Assembly: GCF_030209375.1 (NCBI RefSeq)
Contig: NZ_JARVSC010000003.1
Coordinates: forward strand, 992,001-1,056,000
Direction: 5' to 3'
From: Plantibacter sp. ME-Dv--P-122b
GTDB lineage: Bacteria; Actinomycetota; Actinomycetes; Actinomycetales; Microbacteriaceae
Length of the DNA stretch: 64,000 nucleotides
This document shows positions 33,071 through 41,339 of this stretch, piece after piece (positions within the stretch are counted from its first letter, which is position 1; the number at the start of each line of letters is the position of its first letter). Below the pieces are notes generated by a model. It was not told where the DNA came from. It saw only the letters and a list, made by a program, of their open reading frames with translations, and did not search any database. A program made the position numbers and the translations under genes.

Positions 33071-33903
33071 GCGTCGCCGAGCACGAGCGCACGGACCGCG
33101 GCGAGGTTCGCGGGGTCCGCGTCTTGGACGATGACCGGAACCGGGCGCGGCAGGGCGGCGTGCAGCGCTCGCACCAGGTCGAAGTCGAGCCCAGCGGCGC
33201 CCGCGATCCGCTCGTCCCACGTGACGACGTCCTTCGCGTGGACGCAGATGGCCCGCGACCCGAGTCGGTCGAACGCGTCGCGCAGCACCGTCTCGTAATC
33301 GTCGGGTCCCGTCTCGCCGACGAGGTTCGCGGGGTCGAGGATGAAGCCGATGCGCGAGGCGCGCTCCCCCAGCTCGTCGAGAAGCCGGACGGCCGCATCG
33401 GTGCCCGAGATGACGTTGCCCGGCTCCGGTTCGACCGCCAGGAACACGTCGGCCTCGTCGGCGGCGTCGAGCAGGGGACCGAGATTGCGCAGCAGGTCCG
33501 CCCAGGCCTCCGCCGTGTCGTTGTCCGGGTGCGCCCGCCACATGTCGTCGGGATTCCGACTCCCCGTGCACAGCGTGACGGCGACGACCCCGAGCTCCGG
33601 TGCACGACGGATCAGCCGAGCGGCGTCCTCGGTCTGCACCCGCGCACGCTCCTGGTCGGGATGGGCGAGGTTGTAGGAGCCGGAGAGCCCCCAGATGCGC
33701 AGCCCCGGGGCCTCGAGATCGCGACGGACGGAGACCAGGTCGATGTCCTCGAGCGCCTGCGCGTCCGGGATCGTCGGGAGCCCGACGGCCGAGAGGTTGA
33801 GCTGCACGGAGGAGAATCCCGCGTCCGCGATCGCCCGGCCGAGCGGTTCCGGCGCCTGCGCCGGGAAACACCGGGCGAAGACACCGAGGTCGATGCCGCT
33901 CAT
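33067..33903 (-). CDS. Sugar phosphate isomerase/epimerase (xylose isomerase-like TIM barrel)
   Basis: This is a 278-residue protein of the AP_endonuc_2/xylose isomerase-like family. Metal-ligand strands are visible: VFLAVEPEPGNV (Glu), GFILDPANLVGE (Asp), AICVHAKDVV (His) and a late VPVIVQDAD. Family members isomerise or epimerise keto-sugars or inositol derivatives, or dehydrate inosose. Both ends overlap neighbours by four bases (ATGA), so it is tightly coupled with the Gfo/Idh/MocA dehydrogenase before it and the hydrolase after it. A dehydrogenase-isomerase pair is typical of inositol-like or oxidised-sugar pathways; the exact substrate cannot be read from the sequence. Confidence 0.85.
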   Translation of the reverse strand: MSGIDLGVFARCFPAQAPEPLGRAIADAGFSSVQLNLSAVGLPTIPDAQALEDIDLVSVRRDLEAPGLRIWGLSGSYNLAHPDQERARVQTEDAARLIRRAPELGVVAVTLCTGSRNPDDMWRAHPDNDTAEAWADLLRNLGPLLDAADEADVFLAVEPEPGNVISGTDAAVRLLDELGERASRIGFILDPANLVGETGPDDYETVLRDAFDRLGSRAICVHAKDVVTWDERIAGAAGLDFDLVRALHAALPRPVPVIVQDADPANLAAVRALVLGDA

Positions 33904-34958
33904 CGGAGGGCCGGTTCGGTGAGGGCGACGAGTTCGCCGTCAGCCGCCGCGCTCGCGACCGCCGCGTCGATGAGACGCACGACGGAGACCCCGTCCTGCG
34001 GGCTCGGGCTCTCCCCGCCACCGGCTGCGACGGCGGCCGCGAAGGCCTCCAGCTGGAGCTTGAACGCGTTCGTGTCCGTCGGGTGCGGGCGACGCGAGAA
34101 GCCCTCGGACTCGACGAACACCTCGACGTCGGAGGCGCGCTTCCAGAACGGCTGGTGCGTCCTCGTCCGGATCGTGCCCTTCTCGGCGGACAGCTCGATA
34201 CCCTCCGACCAGTCGCCGTGGACGTCGACGGTCATCTCGAAGGACCCGACGCCGCCCTCGGCCAGGCCGACGACTCCGTGCCAGGTGTAATCCTCGCCCA
34301 CCTGGCTCCCGTGCACCCGGATCCAGCGAGGCAGACCCGTGAAGTGGATGAGCGTGTCGAAGACGTGGGCCCCGTGGGTCGCGAGGAGGTACCCCGTGCG
34401 GTTCCCGCTCGACTTGAAGGTGTTCTCGACGGCACGGACCGCGTCGTCCACGATCATGTCGGGGAACAGCGTGGCCTCGATGGGCGCGCGGCGGGCCGGC
34501 ACCCGGTAGACCGAGTGGTACGACACGGCCCGCCCGAGCTCCGGTAGGGCGTCGTGCGCGAAGGCGACACCGGGGTCGTGACGCTTCATGGCACCGGTCT
34601 GGAGCCGGAGGCCGCGCTCGGCGGCGAGCGCCACGAGCTCCTCGGCCTCCTCGACCGTCGCCGCGAGCGGCTTCTCCACGAGGACGTGCTTGCCGGCCCG
34701 CAGGGCCGCCATGCCCAGCTGATGGTGGAAGCGGTCGGGGGTCGCGATGACGACGGCGTCGATGTCGGCGGCGAGGAGGTCGTCGAGCGTCACCGAGCTG
34801 GTGACGCCGTAGCGGGCCGCGACCTGAGACGACAGGAGCTCGCTCGGGTCGTAGACGGAGACGAGCGTCAGCTGATCGGTTTTCGCGAGGGCGGGGAGGT
34901 GCGCGGCCTGCGCGATCCGTCCGCAGCCGATCATGCCGATGCGCAGAGGGGTGGTCAT
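33900..34958 (-). CDS. Gfo/Idh/MocA-family oxidoreductase
   Basis: This is a 352-residue NAD(P)-dependent sugar or inositol dehydrogenase. The Rossmann motif is IGMIGCGRIAQAAHLPAL (about 7-24). VVIATPDRFHHQLGMAAL and the family hallmark HVLVEKPLA (Lys in EKP, near 97) follow. The C-terminal alpha/beta domain contains ATHGAHVFDTLIHFTG, with the His and Asp positions used in catalysis. The ATG at 34958 begins MTTPLRI directly ahead of the Rossmann fold. It overlaps the isomerase gene by four bases and lies 55 bases after the ROK gene. It probably oxidises a ring or side-chain hydroxyl of the locus substrate. Confidence 0.88.
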   Translation of the reverse strand: MTTPLRIGMIGCGRIAQAAHLPALAKTDQLTLVSVYDPSELLSSQVAARYGVTSSVTLDDLLAADIDAVVIATPDRFHHQLGMAALRAGKHVLVEKPLAATVEEAEELVALAAERGLRLQTGAMKRHDPGVAFAHDALPELGRAVSYHSVYRVPARRAPIEATLFPDMIVDDAVRAVENTFKSSGNRTGYLLATHGAHVFDTLIHFTGLPRWIRVHGSQVGEDYTWHGVVGLAEGGVGSFEMTVDVHGDWSEGIELSAEKGTIRTRTHQPFWKRASDVEVFVESEGFSRRPHPTDTNAFKLQLEAFAAAVAAGGGESPSPQDGVSVVRLIDAAVASAAADGELVALTEPALR

Positions 34959-35013
34959 AGCGGTTGCCTTCCAGAGTGTGGTGCGGGACAGGTGGGTGGA
35001 GCGGGGACAGGGG

Positions 35014-35976
35014 TCAGACGACGAGGGTCGCCGTCGCAGGTGCTGGGCTGAGGTGGTCGCCGGCGAGGAGGGCGGCTCCGATGGCCGCCGCGAACGGGCC
35101 GATCGCGTCGAGGCGGACCGGCGGGGGCGTCGTGAGGCCCGCGAACGACCAGTGCCGGTGGAGGTGGTGCTCGATGCGCGCGGGGAGCAGTTCGGCGGCT
35201 CCGTGCGCGATGCTCCCGCCCAGGAACACGACGGCGGGTTCGATCGTGACGCAGATGGCACGGATGGCCTGCGCGCAGGCGGCGGCCGCCTGGTCGAGCA
35301 GCGCGGTGGCGACGGGGTCGCCCCGCAGCGCGGCCTCGACGACGTCCTTCGCGGACGGGTTCGCTGCGACCCCGTGCCCGGGAGCCCATCCGGCCTCGAC
35401 GGCCTGCGCCGCGAGGACGCCGACGCCCTTCCCGCCCGCCACCTGCTCGAGGCAGCCTGAGCCGCCGCACACGCAGCGCGCGTCGGTCGGCGGCAGGACG
35501 GGCAGGTGCCCGAGTTCTCCGGCGAGGCCGGTGACACCATCGACGACGCGGCCATCGGCAACCATCGCACCGCCGACCCCGGTCCCGAGCGTGAGCAGGA
35601 CGGCGTCGCGCACCCGTTCGCCGGTCTCGGTCTCGTGCCGGTCGAGGACGGACCGCAGGGTCGCATCACCGTCGTTGACCACCCGGACGGTGGTGCCGAG
35701 CGACGTGGCGAGGTCCGATCCGAGGTCGCCGACGATACGGAGCGAGGCGCCGCTCGTGATCGTGCCGTCGCGTCGCACCAGTCCGGACACGGAGACCCCC
35801 ACGGAGTCGATCGGACCGCTGCCGGCGAGGCGTGCCACCGCCGCGATCAGCTCGGCCGCGACCGCGGCGTTGCCCTGGGCGTGGTGTGCCTGCCAGTCCT
35901 CGGCGACGACGCTGCCGGCCGCGTCGACGGCGACCGCCGCGACCTTGCTGCCGCCGATGTCCAGTCCGATGTGCAT
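35014..35976 (-). CDS. ROK-family sugar kinase
   Basis: This is a 320-residue kinase with an N-terminal ATP motif (IGLDIGGSKVAAVAVD). The catalytic block VVNDGDAT near 103 has Asp in NDG. GTGVGGAMVADGRV is the phosphate loop. The zinc signature CVCGGSGCLEQVAGG near 166-180 has all three Cys (C-x-C-x4-C), with the His in GELGHLP. No DNA-binding head, so it is a kinase (glucokinase/fructokinase-like) rather than a repressor. It is the first gene of the minus-strand operon and divergent from an SDR gene across a shared control region. ATG 35976 has GTGAGG upstream; GTG at 35979 is an alternative. Confidence 0.88.
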   Translation of the reverse strand: MHIGLDIGGSKVAAVAVDAAGSVVAEDWQAHHAQGNAAVAAELIAAVARLAGSGPIDSVGVSVSGLVRRDGTITSGASLRIVGDLGSDLATSLGTTVRVVNDGDATLRSVLDRHETETGERVRDAVLLTLGTGVGGAMVADGRVVDGVTGLAGELGHLPVLPPTDARCVCGGSGCLEQVAGGKGVGVLAAQAVEAGWAPGHGVAANPSAKDVVEAALRGDPVATALLDQAAAACAQAIRAICVTIEPAVVFLGGSIAHGAAELLPARIEHHLHRHWSFAGLTTPPPVRLDAIGPFAAAIGAALLAGDHLSPAPATATLVV

Positions 35977-35979
35977 CAC

Positions 35980-36109
35980 TGCCTCACTTTCGAAATGGAT
36001 CGTATCAGGTTTGCTTTATTTTGGTTTCTTGCCATTTCGGAGCCGTCAAGCGAACATGGGACCGGCAGATGCTGCTGAACACGCAAATCACGGAACAAGG
36101 GAGTCACAC
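35980..36109. promoter_or_regulatory. Divergent promoter region, ROK operon / SDR gene
   Basis: This is 130 bases with a low-GC core. TTCGAAATGGAT lies at about 35988-35999, its inverse (GCCATTTCGG) at about 36031-36040, and GTTTGCTTT at 36009-36017. The CGAAATGG motif recurs upstream of the SDR at 37770 and AAAGCAAAC recurs upstream of the DeoR gene, so these are candidate operators for the local DeoR protein. Confidence 0.5.
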
Positions 36110-36874
36110 ATGGTGTCGTTTTCGCTCGAAGGCAAAGCCGCCTTCGTCACAGGGGCCGCGCAGGGGATCGGCTACGGTGTCGCGGACGCCCTGATCGGCG
36201 CCGGGGCGAAGCTCGCCGTCGTCGACCTCGCGGCAGCCGACCCCGCGGCGGCCGCAGCGCGACTCTCCGAGACACACGGCCTCGAGGTGGAGCACTTTAC
36301 CTGCGACGTCACCGACTCCGCGGCCGTCGCCGACCTCATCCCCGCCGTCGCCGACCGGCTCGGCGGTCTCGACATCGCCGTCAACAACGCGGGCGTCGGC
36401 AACGCGGGTGCCGCTACGGAGACCACCGACGAGGAATGGCGCCGCGTCTACGGCGTCAACGTCGACGGCATGTTCTACTGCTGCCGCGAGGAGGGCCGCT
36501 GGTTCATCGAGAACGGCGTCCGCGGCTCGATCATCAACACGGTGTCGATCTCTTCGTTCTTCTCCGTGCCGCAGTACCAGGCGCCCTACAACTCGTCGAA
36601 GTCCGCGGCCTGGGGCCTCACCCGCACCCTCGCCTACGAGTGGGGCCCGCACGGCGTCCGCGTCAACTCGGTGAGCCCCGGGTTCACCATCACCCCGATG
36701 GTCGAGACGCCGCGGATGAAGCCGCAGCAGGAGGGCTGGAAGCAGATCACCCCCATGGGCAAACTCGCGACGATCGAGGACCTCGCTGGGGCCTACGTGT
36801 TCCTGGCGAGCGACGCGTCTGGCCACATGACGGGCGCCGACCTCATCATCGACGGCGGCCTGACCCTGCGCTGA
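36110..36874 (+). CDS. Short-chain dehydrogenase/reductase
   Basis: This is a 254-residue classical SDR. The cofactor loop is TGAAQGIG (about 14-21), with VVDLAAAD after the second strand suggesting NAD preference. NNAG is near 90. The catalytic Ser lies in TVSISSF and the Tyr-Lys in YNSSK near 158-162. The C-terminus ADLIIDGGLTL is the family norm. AAGGGAG precedes the ATG. It is divergent from the ROK operon and ended by a strong hairpin, so it is monocistronic. It is likely a polyol or sugar dehydrogenase of the locus. Confidence 0.9.
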   Translation: MVSFSLEGKAAFVTGAAQGIGYGVADALIGAGAKLAVVDLAAADPAAAAARLSETHGLEVEHFTCDVTDSAAVADLIPAVADRLGGLDIAVNNAGVGNAGAATETTDEEWRRVYGVNVDGMFYCCREEGRWFIENGVRGSIINTVSISSFFSVPQYQAPYNSSKSAAWGLTRTLAYEWGPHGVRVNSVSPGFTITPMVETPRMKPQQEGWKQITPMGKLATIEDLAGAYVFLASDASGHMTGADLIIDGGLTLR

Positions 36875-36896
36875 TCGCGGCACGGCGACCACTCGA

Positions 36897-36929
36897 ACGG
36901 CCGGCACCCGGACATCGGGTGCCGGCCGT
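36897..36929. terminator. Strong terminator between convergent SDR genes
   Basis: Arms ACGGCCGGCACCCG and its exact complement enclose the loop GACAT. It lies just after the plus-strand SDR and before the end of the minus-strand SDR. Confidence 0.9.
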
Positions 36930-36938
36930 TCTGCGCGG

Positions 36939-36993
36939 GATCGACGACGTCGGCGTCAGATCGAGGAGGTCCGCGTCAGATCGACGACGTGAA
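36939..36993. repeat. 20-base tandem repeat over the end of an SDR gene
   Basis: The unit GATCGACGACGTCGGCGTCA (36939-36958) is followed by a copy with four changes (36959-36978). A partial third copy covers the last codons of the SDR gene, so the SDR 3' end appears to have duplicated outward. Confidence 0.65.
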
Positions 36994-37770
36994 GGCGCCT
37001 TCGACCGGCAGCACGATGCCGTGCACGTACTCCGACTCGTCGCTCATGAGCCAGCAGGCGGCACTCGCGATCTCGTCGATCTCGGCGTATCGGCCGGCCG
37101 GGATGTTCGCGAGGACCTTGCGGCGGTAGCGCATCGGGTCGTCCGGCGTCTGCATCCGCTCGTTCGCGTGCATCATCGGCGCATTCACCGGCCCGGGGGC
37201 CAGCGTGTTGACCCGGACCCCCTTGCCGGCCACCTCGGCGGCCGCCACGCGGGTGAGGCCGACGACGGCGTGCTTCGTCGCGGCGTACGCGGAGTGGTCG
37301 GCGTGCCCGATGATCCCCGCGACCGAGGCGGTGTTCACGATGTTGCCGAAGCCCTGCTCGATCATGTGCGGCAGGGTGAAGTGGAGGCCGTAGAACACCC
37401 CGTCCAGGTTGATCGCGACCACCTTGCGGTAGACGTCGAGCGGGTAGTCGACGATCGGCACCATCTGACCGTTGATCGCCGCGTTGTTGAAGAGGATGTC
37501 GATTCGCTCGAACTGCTCGAGCGTGTAGTCCACGTACCCGCGGACCTGTTCCGGGTCGCTCACGTCGGCGACGCGGACCCGAGCGGTGCCGCCGTCGGCG
37601 GTGATGGCGTCGACGGTCGCCTGGGCGGTCGTCTCGTCGAAGTCGACGACGACGACGTTCGCCCCCTGCGCCGCCAGCCGGCGGGCGGTCGCGGAACCGA
37701 TGGCACCACCGGCCCCGGTCACGATGGCGGTCTTACCGGCGAAGCGGTCGGGGTGGGTGATGGTGCTCAT
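36976..37770 (-). CDS. Short-chain dehydrogenase/reductase
   Basis: This is a 264-residue classical SDR. The TGAGGAIG cofactor loop lies at about 18-25, with VVVVDFDE (Asp, NAD-type). NNAA replaces NNAG near 94. The catalytic region is NTASVAGIIG with YAATK near 162-166. The C-terminus VHGIVLPVEGAFTSSI is unusual in ending on EGA rather than DGG. GGAG lies 7 bases before the ATG at 37770, and the CGAAATGG motif lies directly upstream. It is transcribed away from the DeoR gene end, probably as a single-gene unit of the carbohydrate locus. Confidence 0.9.
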   Translation of the reverse strand: MSTITHPDRFAGKTAIVTGAGGAIGSATARRLAAQGANVVVVDFDETTAQATVDAITADGGTARVRVADVSDPEQVRGYVDYTLEQFERIDILFNNAAINGQMVPIVDYPLDVYRKVVAINLDGVFYGLHFTLPHMIEQGFGNIVNTASVAGIIGHADHSAYAATKHAVVGLTRVAAAEVAGKGVRVNTLAPGPVNAPMMHANERMQTPDDPMRYRRKVLANIPAGRYAEIDEIASAACWLMSDESEYVHGIVLPVEGAFTSSI

Positions 37771-37877
37771 GTTTCTCCTTCGAAATGGATGAGTCGATCC
37801 ACACGGATCGTTCCGGTCGCGGAACCGCTCCGCGCCCGTGCTGGTGCGACCGCCGGAGCGGTCGGGGTGCCGCCGGT

Positions 37878-38678
37878 TCAGTCCTCCGGGTACACCAGGG
37901 AGACGTCGTGCGCGCCGGCCCACTCGGTGAGCTGCCCGTCGGGACGATCCGTGACGATCGTGTCGACGGCCGAGAGCGGGCAGACCTCCACGAAGTCGGT
38001 CAACCCGACCTTGGAGTGGTCCATCGGGATGATGACGCGGGTGGCCCGTCTGGCGACGGCACCCTTCACCTCGGCCTCGCCGATGTCCGCCGCGAACGCA
38101 CCGTCGCCGTTCACGCCCGTGACGCCGATGAACGCAACGTCGACCCGGAACTGCTCGAGACTCCGCATGGTCAGCGGGCCGACGAAGCACCTCCCCTGCG
38201 GTCGGTAGCGACCACCGAGGACGACCGGGTGCTCGTCCAGCCGGTTGCCGAGGACCTCACCGACCGCGAACGAGTTCGTGATGACCTTCACGTCGCGCGG
38301 CACGCCTGCGCCACGATCCGCGAGGAGCATCGCGAGCTGGATCGTCGTCGTCCCGCCGTCGAGGAAGATCGCGTCGCCGTCCTGGATGAATTGCAGGCAC
38401 GTCTCGGCGATGCGCTGCTTCTCCGCGACGAACTTCCGCTCGCGCTCACCGACGGGCACCTCGGTCATCGGGCGGCGCGCGACGGCACCGCCGTGGGTGC
38501 GTCGCAGCAGATCGCGCGACTCCAACTCGGCGATGTCCTTCCGGATCGTCGGCTCGGTCACGTCGAACGACCGGGCGAGCTCGGAGGTCCGCACGCGCCC
38601 CCGCTCGGTGACGAGGCGCCAGATACGCTCCCGGCGCTCGGTTGCGAACGCGTCCCGTGAGCTCGAAGGCTCGCTCAT
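37878..38678 (-). CDS. DeoR/GlpR-family transcriptional regulator
   Basis: This is a 266-residue protein. The DeoR winged helix occupies about 14-70 (SELARSFDVTEPTIRKDIAE, then the conserved LLRRTHGGAV). The C-terminal ISOCOT-fold sugar-phosphate sensor has IFLDGGTTTIQLA, VKVITNSF, VVLGGRYRPQGRCFVGP and DHSKVG. The ligand is probably a phosphorylated sugar made by the local kinases. GGGAGG precedes the ATG at 38678. It likely controls itself, the SDR genes and the ROK operon through the shared CGAAATGG or AAAGCAAAC motifs. Confidence 0.92.
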   Translation of the reverse strand: MSEPSSSRDAFATERRERIWRLVTERGRVRTSELARSFDVTEPTIRKDIAELESRDLLRRTHGGAVARRPMTEVPVGERERKFVAEKQRIAETCLQFIQDGDAIFLDGGTTTIQLAMLLADRGAGVPRDVKVITNSFAVGEVLGNRLDEHPVVLGGRYRPQGRCFVGPLTMRSLEQFRVDVAFIGVTGVNGDGAFAADIGEAEVKGAVARRATRVIIPMDHSKVGLTDFVEVCPLSAVDTIVTDRPDGQLTEWAGAHDVSLVYPED

Positions 38679-39014
38679 GGCGGCCTCCCTTCCTGGTCGT
38701 GCTCGGCGCCTCGACGACACCGATCCGGATGCCCGTCGGACGGGCTGGTTCTTGACAAGCTCGACGATACCTGTTTCTGTGCACTCGAAGCAAAGCAAAC
38801 ACAAGCCGAATCGGTAGCGTTCGAAACCGGCAAGACCGTCCGCCCGTGCCACATCCCCGCTCGACACCTCGCCGGGACACCCGTTTGCGGGTAACGATGT
38901 TCACAGCGCGAAGGAAAACCCCGCCGATATCGATCTGTGACCGCGGAAGTGTTGACCTGCTCCAGGAAATCTGTTTATCGTGTAAATAACAATGGTGTTA
39001 ACCAGGAGGCCCCT
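38679..39014. promoter_or_regulatory. Divergent control region, DeoR gene / ABC transporter operon
   Basis: This is 336 bases without a gene. Towards DeoR: AAAGCAAAC at 38792-38800 next to a partial second copy (GAAGCAAAG). Towards the operon: TTGACC (38952-38957), a 16-base spacer and TTTATC (38974-38979), followed by TAACA-ATGG-TGTTA (38987-39000), a 5-bp inverted repeat at or after the transcription start. That repeat is a likely repressor site, perhaps for the operon's own ROK protein. Confidence 0.55.
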
Positions 39015-40388
39015 ATGTCCCAGAAGCGTTTGCGGAGACTCGCCGTCCCCGCAGCTGTCGTCATCCTCGCCGTCGTTCTGACCGGCTGCCAGGGAGCAAA
39101 CCCCTCGGGCGGAGGTGACGGGAAGAAGATCGTCATCGCCTCCGTGAACAACGGCCCGATGATGACGATGCAGGAACTCGCCCCGGAGTTCACGAAGGAG
39201 ACCGGCATCGAGGTCGAGTTCGTCATGCTCACCGAGAACGACATCCGTTCCAAGATCCAGCAGGACGTCGCCGTCAACGGCGGCCAGTTCGACGTCGTCA
39301 CCCTCGGGACGTCCGACGCCGGCACCTACCTCGACTCTGGCTGGACCGTCCCGCTCGACCCGATGTTCGAGAAGATGGACGCCGACGAGAAGGCCGCGTA
39401 CGACGAGGACGACCTCATCGCTGGCACCGTCTCGGCCTTCTCCTCCGAGAAGCAGGGTATGGCCGCGATCCCGCTCTACGGCGAGAGCACGATGACCATG
39501 TATCGCAAGGACCTGTTCGACGCCGCCGGGCTCACCATGCCGGCCCAGCCGACGTGGGACGAGATCTACGACTTCGCCACCCAGCTGAACGACCCGGCCA
39601 CCGGCCAGGTCGGCATCGCGATCCGCGGCAAGGCGGGCTACGGCGAGAACATGTACATCCACAACACCATCCAGTACGCCTACGGTGCGCAGATCGCCGA
39701 CGACGACTGGAACGCCGGCTACGACTCGCCCGAGATGGCCGAGGCGTGGGAGTTCTACCGCAAGCTGCAGAAGGACGCGGGCGCACCCGAGGCCTCGTCG
39801 AACGGCTACACCGAGACGCTCAACCTGATGTCGAGCGGCAAGGCCGCCATCTACTACGACGCGACCGTCTCGGCCGACGTCTTCGAGGGCGCCGACTCCG
39901 CCGTCGCCGGGAAGATGGGCTACGCCTTGTCGCCCGCCGGCCCCGGCAAGGGCAACACGCAGACCGTCGGCGGCTGGGGCATCGGCCTCACCTCCTCCTC
40001 GAAGAACCAGGACGCCGCGTTCAAGTTCATGACCTGGGTCACCTCGAAGGACTACGTCAAGCTCGTCGCCGAGAAGAAGGGATGGCTGAACGTCCTCACC
40101 GGCGCCCGTGCCTCCACCTACCAGGCGCCCGAGTACCAGGCCGTCGCCCCGTACGCGAGCCTCGTGCTCGAGTCGCTCGAGAACGTGGACTTCACTCACC
40201 CCGCCGTCGGTGACACCCCGTACGTCGGCAACTCCCTGCCGAGCATCCCCGAGTGGTCCGGCATGGGCGAGAAGATCGGCCAGATCCTCGCGGAGTACAT
40301 CTCCGGCTCCGGGTCGACGAAGGACGCACTCGCGAACGCCCAGAAGGTCGCGACCGACGCGTTCGTCGACGGCGGCCGCACCAAGTAG
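39015..40388 (+). CDS. ABC transporter solute-binding lipoprotein (family 1, sugar/polyol type)
   Basis: This is a 457-residue exported lipoprotein. The signal peptide has lipobox LTGC (Cys near 27). The mature protein has the family-1 solute-binding fold: EFTKETGIEVEFVMLTEND, KIQQDVAVNGGQFDVVTLGT, PLYGESTMTMYRKDLFDAAG and later GKAAIYYDATVSADVFE. The pattern with acidic EN and DIR near the start resembles sorbitol/mannitol (SmoE/MtlE-like) binding proteins, which suits the polyol dehydrogenase in the operon; specificity is inferred. An AGGAGG ribosome site lies 6-7 bases before the ATG. A GC-rich hairpin after the stop probably reduces transcription into the permease genes. Confidence 0.9.
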   Translation: MSQKRLRRLAVPAAVVILAVVLTGCQGANPSGGGDGKKIVIASVNNGPMMTMQELAPEFTKETGIEVEFVMLTENDIRSKIQQDVAVNGGQFDVVTLGTSDAGTYLDSGWTVPLDPMFEKMDADEKAAYDEDDLIAGTVSAFSSEKQGMAAIPLYGESTMTMYRKDLFDAAGLTMPAQPTWDEIYDFATQLNDPATGQVGIAIRGKAGYGENMYIHNTIQYAYGAQIADDDWNAGYDSPEMAEAWEFYRKLQKDAGAPEASSNGYTETLNLMSSGKAAIYYDATVSADVFEGADSAVAGKMGYALSPAGPGKGNTQTVGGWGIGLTSSSKNQDAAFKFMTWVTSKDYVKLVAEKKGWLNVLTGARASTYQAPEYQAVAPYASLVLESLENVDFTHPAVGDTPYVGNSLPSIPEWSGMGEKIGQILAEYISGSGSTKDALANAQKVATDAFVDGGRTK

Positions 40389-40394
40389 CACCCC

Positions 40395-40433
40395 GGGCGG
40401 GCGGGCCAGGCTCATCAGCCGGCCCGTCCGCCC
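40395..40433 (+). terminator. Intra-operon attenuating hairpin
   Basis: GGGCGGGCGGGCC pairs with GGCCCGTCCGCCC (one mismatch) around a 13-base loop. It lies between the binding-protein stop and the permease start; such stem-loops commonly keep binding-protein mRNA above permease mRNA. Confidence 0.65.
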
Positions 40434-40460
40434 ACCGCTGTCCCCCACCTCCCGAAGAGA

Positions 40461-41339
40461 ATGGCCATGACCCTCGTCCGCAATCGTGTGAACCTGCTCC
40501 AGGTTCCCGGCTTGATCGTCGTCCTCGTCGTGACCCAGGTCCCCTTCCTGGTCACGATCGTGCTGTCGTTCGTCAGCTGGAACATCCGCCGCCCAGACCT
40601 GCCCGTGACCTTCACCGGCATCGACAACTTCCTCTACCTGTTCCAGGACGGCGACTTCTACGTCGTCCTGCGCAACACGCTCCTCATCACGGGAGCCTCG
40701 CTGGTCATCTCCCTCGTGCTCGCGTTCGTCCTCGCGCTCGCCTTCAACCGGCGGTTCCCCGGCGTGGCCATCGCCCGATCGCTGCTGATCATCCCCTACT
40801 TCGTGATGGAGCCGGTCATCGGCATCGTCTGGAAGACCCTGATCCTCAGCCCCTCGTTCGGGATCAACGACGTCGTCTCTCGCGCCCTCGGCGGCCAGGC
40901 CGTGTCCTTCTTCAGCGCTGACACCGCGCTGCCGACGATCATCATGCTCTGCGTCTGGCAGTGGACGCCGTTCCTCTTCCTCATCCTGCTGTCCGGGCTC
41001 CAGAGCCTGCCCGAGGACGTCCTCGAAGCCGCACACGTCGACGGCGCAGGCTTCCTGCGACAGATCTGGTACTTCAAGATCCCGCTCATGAAGCCCTTCT
41101 TCAAGGTCGCCGCGACCTTCGGGCTCATCAACCTCATGAAGGTCTTCGGCATCATCTTCGTCACCACCCAGGGCGGACCCGGTGTCGCCTCCGCGAACCT
41201 GCCGTACTACGTGTACCGCACCGCCTTCTACGACTGGCAGGTCGGCCGATCGGCCGCCATCTCGGTGGTGATGGTCGTCCTCACCCTCATCATCATCAAT
41301 GTCTTCTTCCGGACGCAGAAGGATGTGACCGAGCGATGA
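40461..41339 (+). CDS. ABC sugar transporter permease, MalF-type
   Basis: This is a 292-residue inner-membrane protein with six hydrophobic helices. The cytoplasmic EAA loop that docks the ATPase is EAAHVDGAGFLRQIWYFKIP (about 190-209). It is shorter than E. coli MalF, as usual for actinobacterial polyol/sugar permeases. The ATG at 40461 has GAAGAG upstream; another ATG lies six bases on. Its stop overlaps the next permease ATG by four bases. It forms a heterodimer with that protein and receives substrate from the lipoprotein. No ATPase gene is present in the window. Confidence 0.9.
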   Translation: MAMTLVRNRVNLLQVPGLIVVLVVTQVPFLVTIVLSFVSWNIRRPDLPVTFTGIDNFLYLFQDGDFYVVLRNTLLITGASLVISLVLAFVLALAFNRRFPGVAIARSLLIIPYFVMEPVIGIVWKTLILSPSFGINDVVSRALGGQAVSFFSADTALPTIIMLCVWQWTPFLFLILLSGLQSLPEDVLEAAHVDGAGFLRQIWYFKIPLMKPFFKVAATFGLINLMKVFGIIFVTTQGGPGVASANLPYYVYRTAFYDWQVGRSAAISVVMVVLTLIIINVFFRTQKDVTER

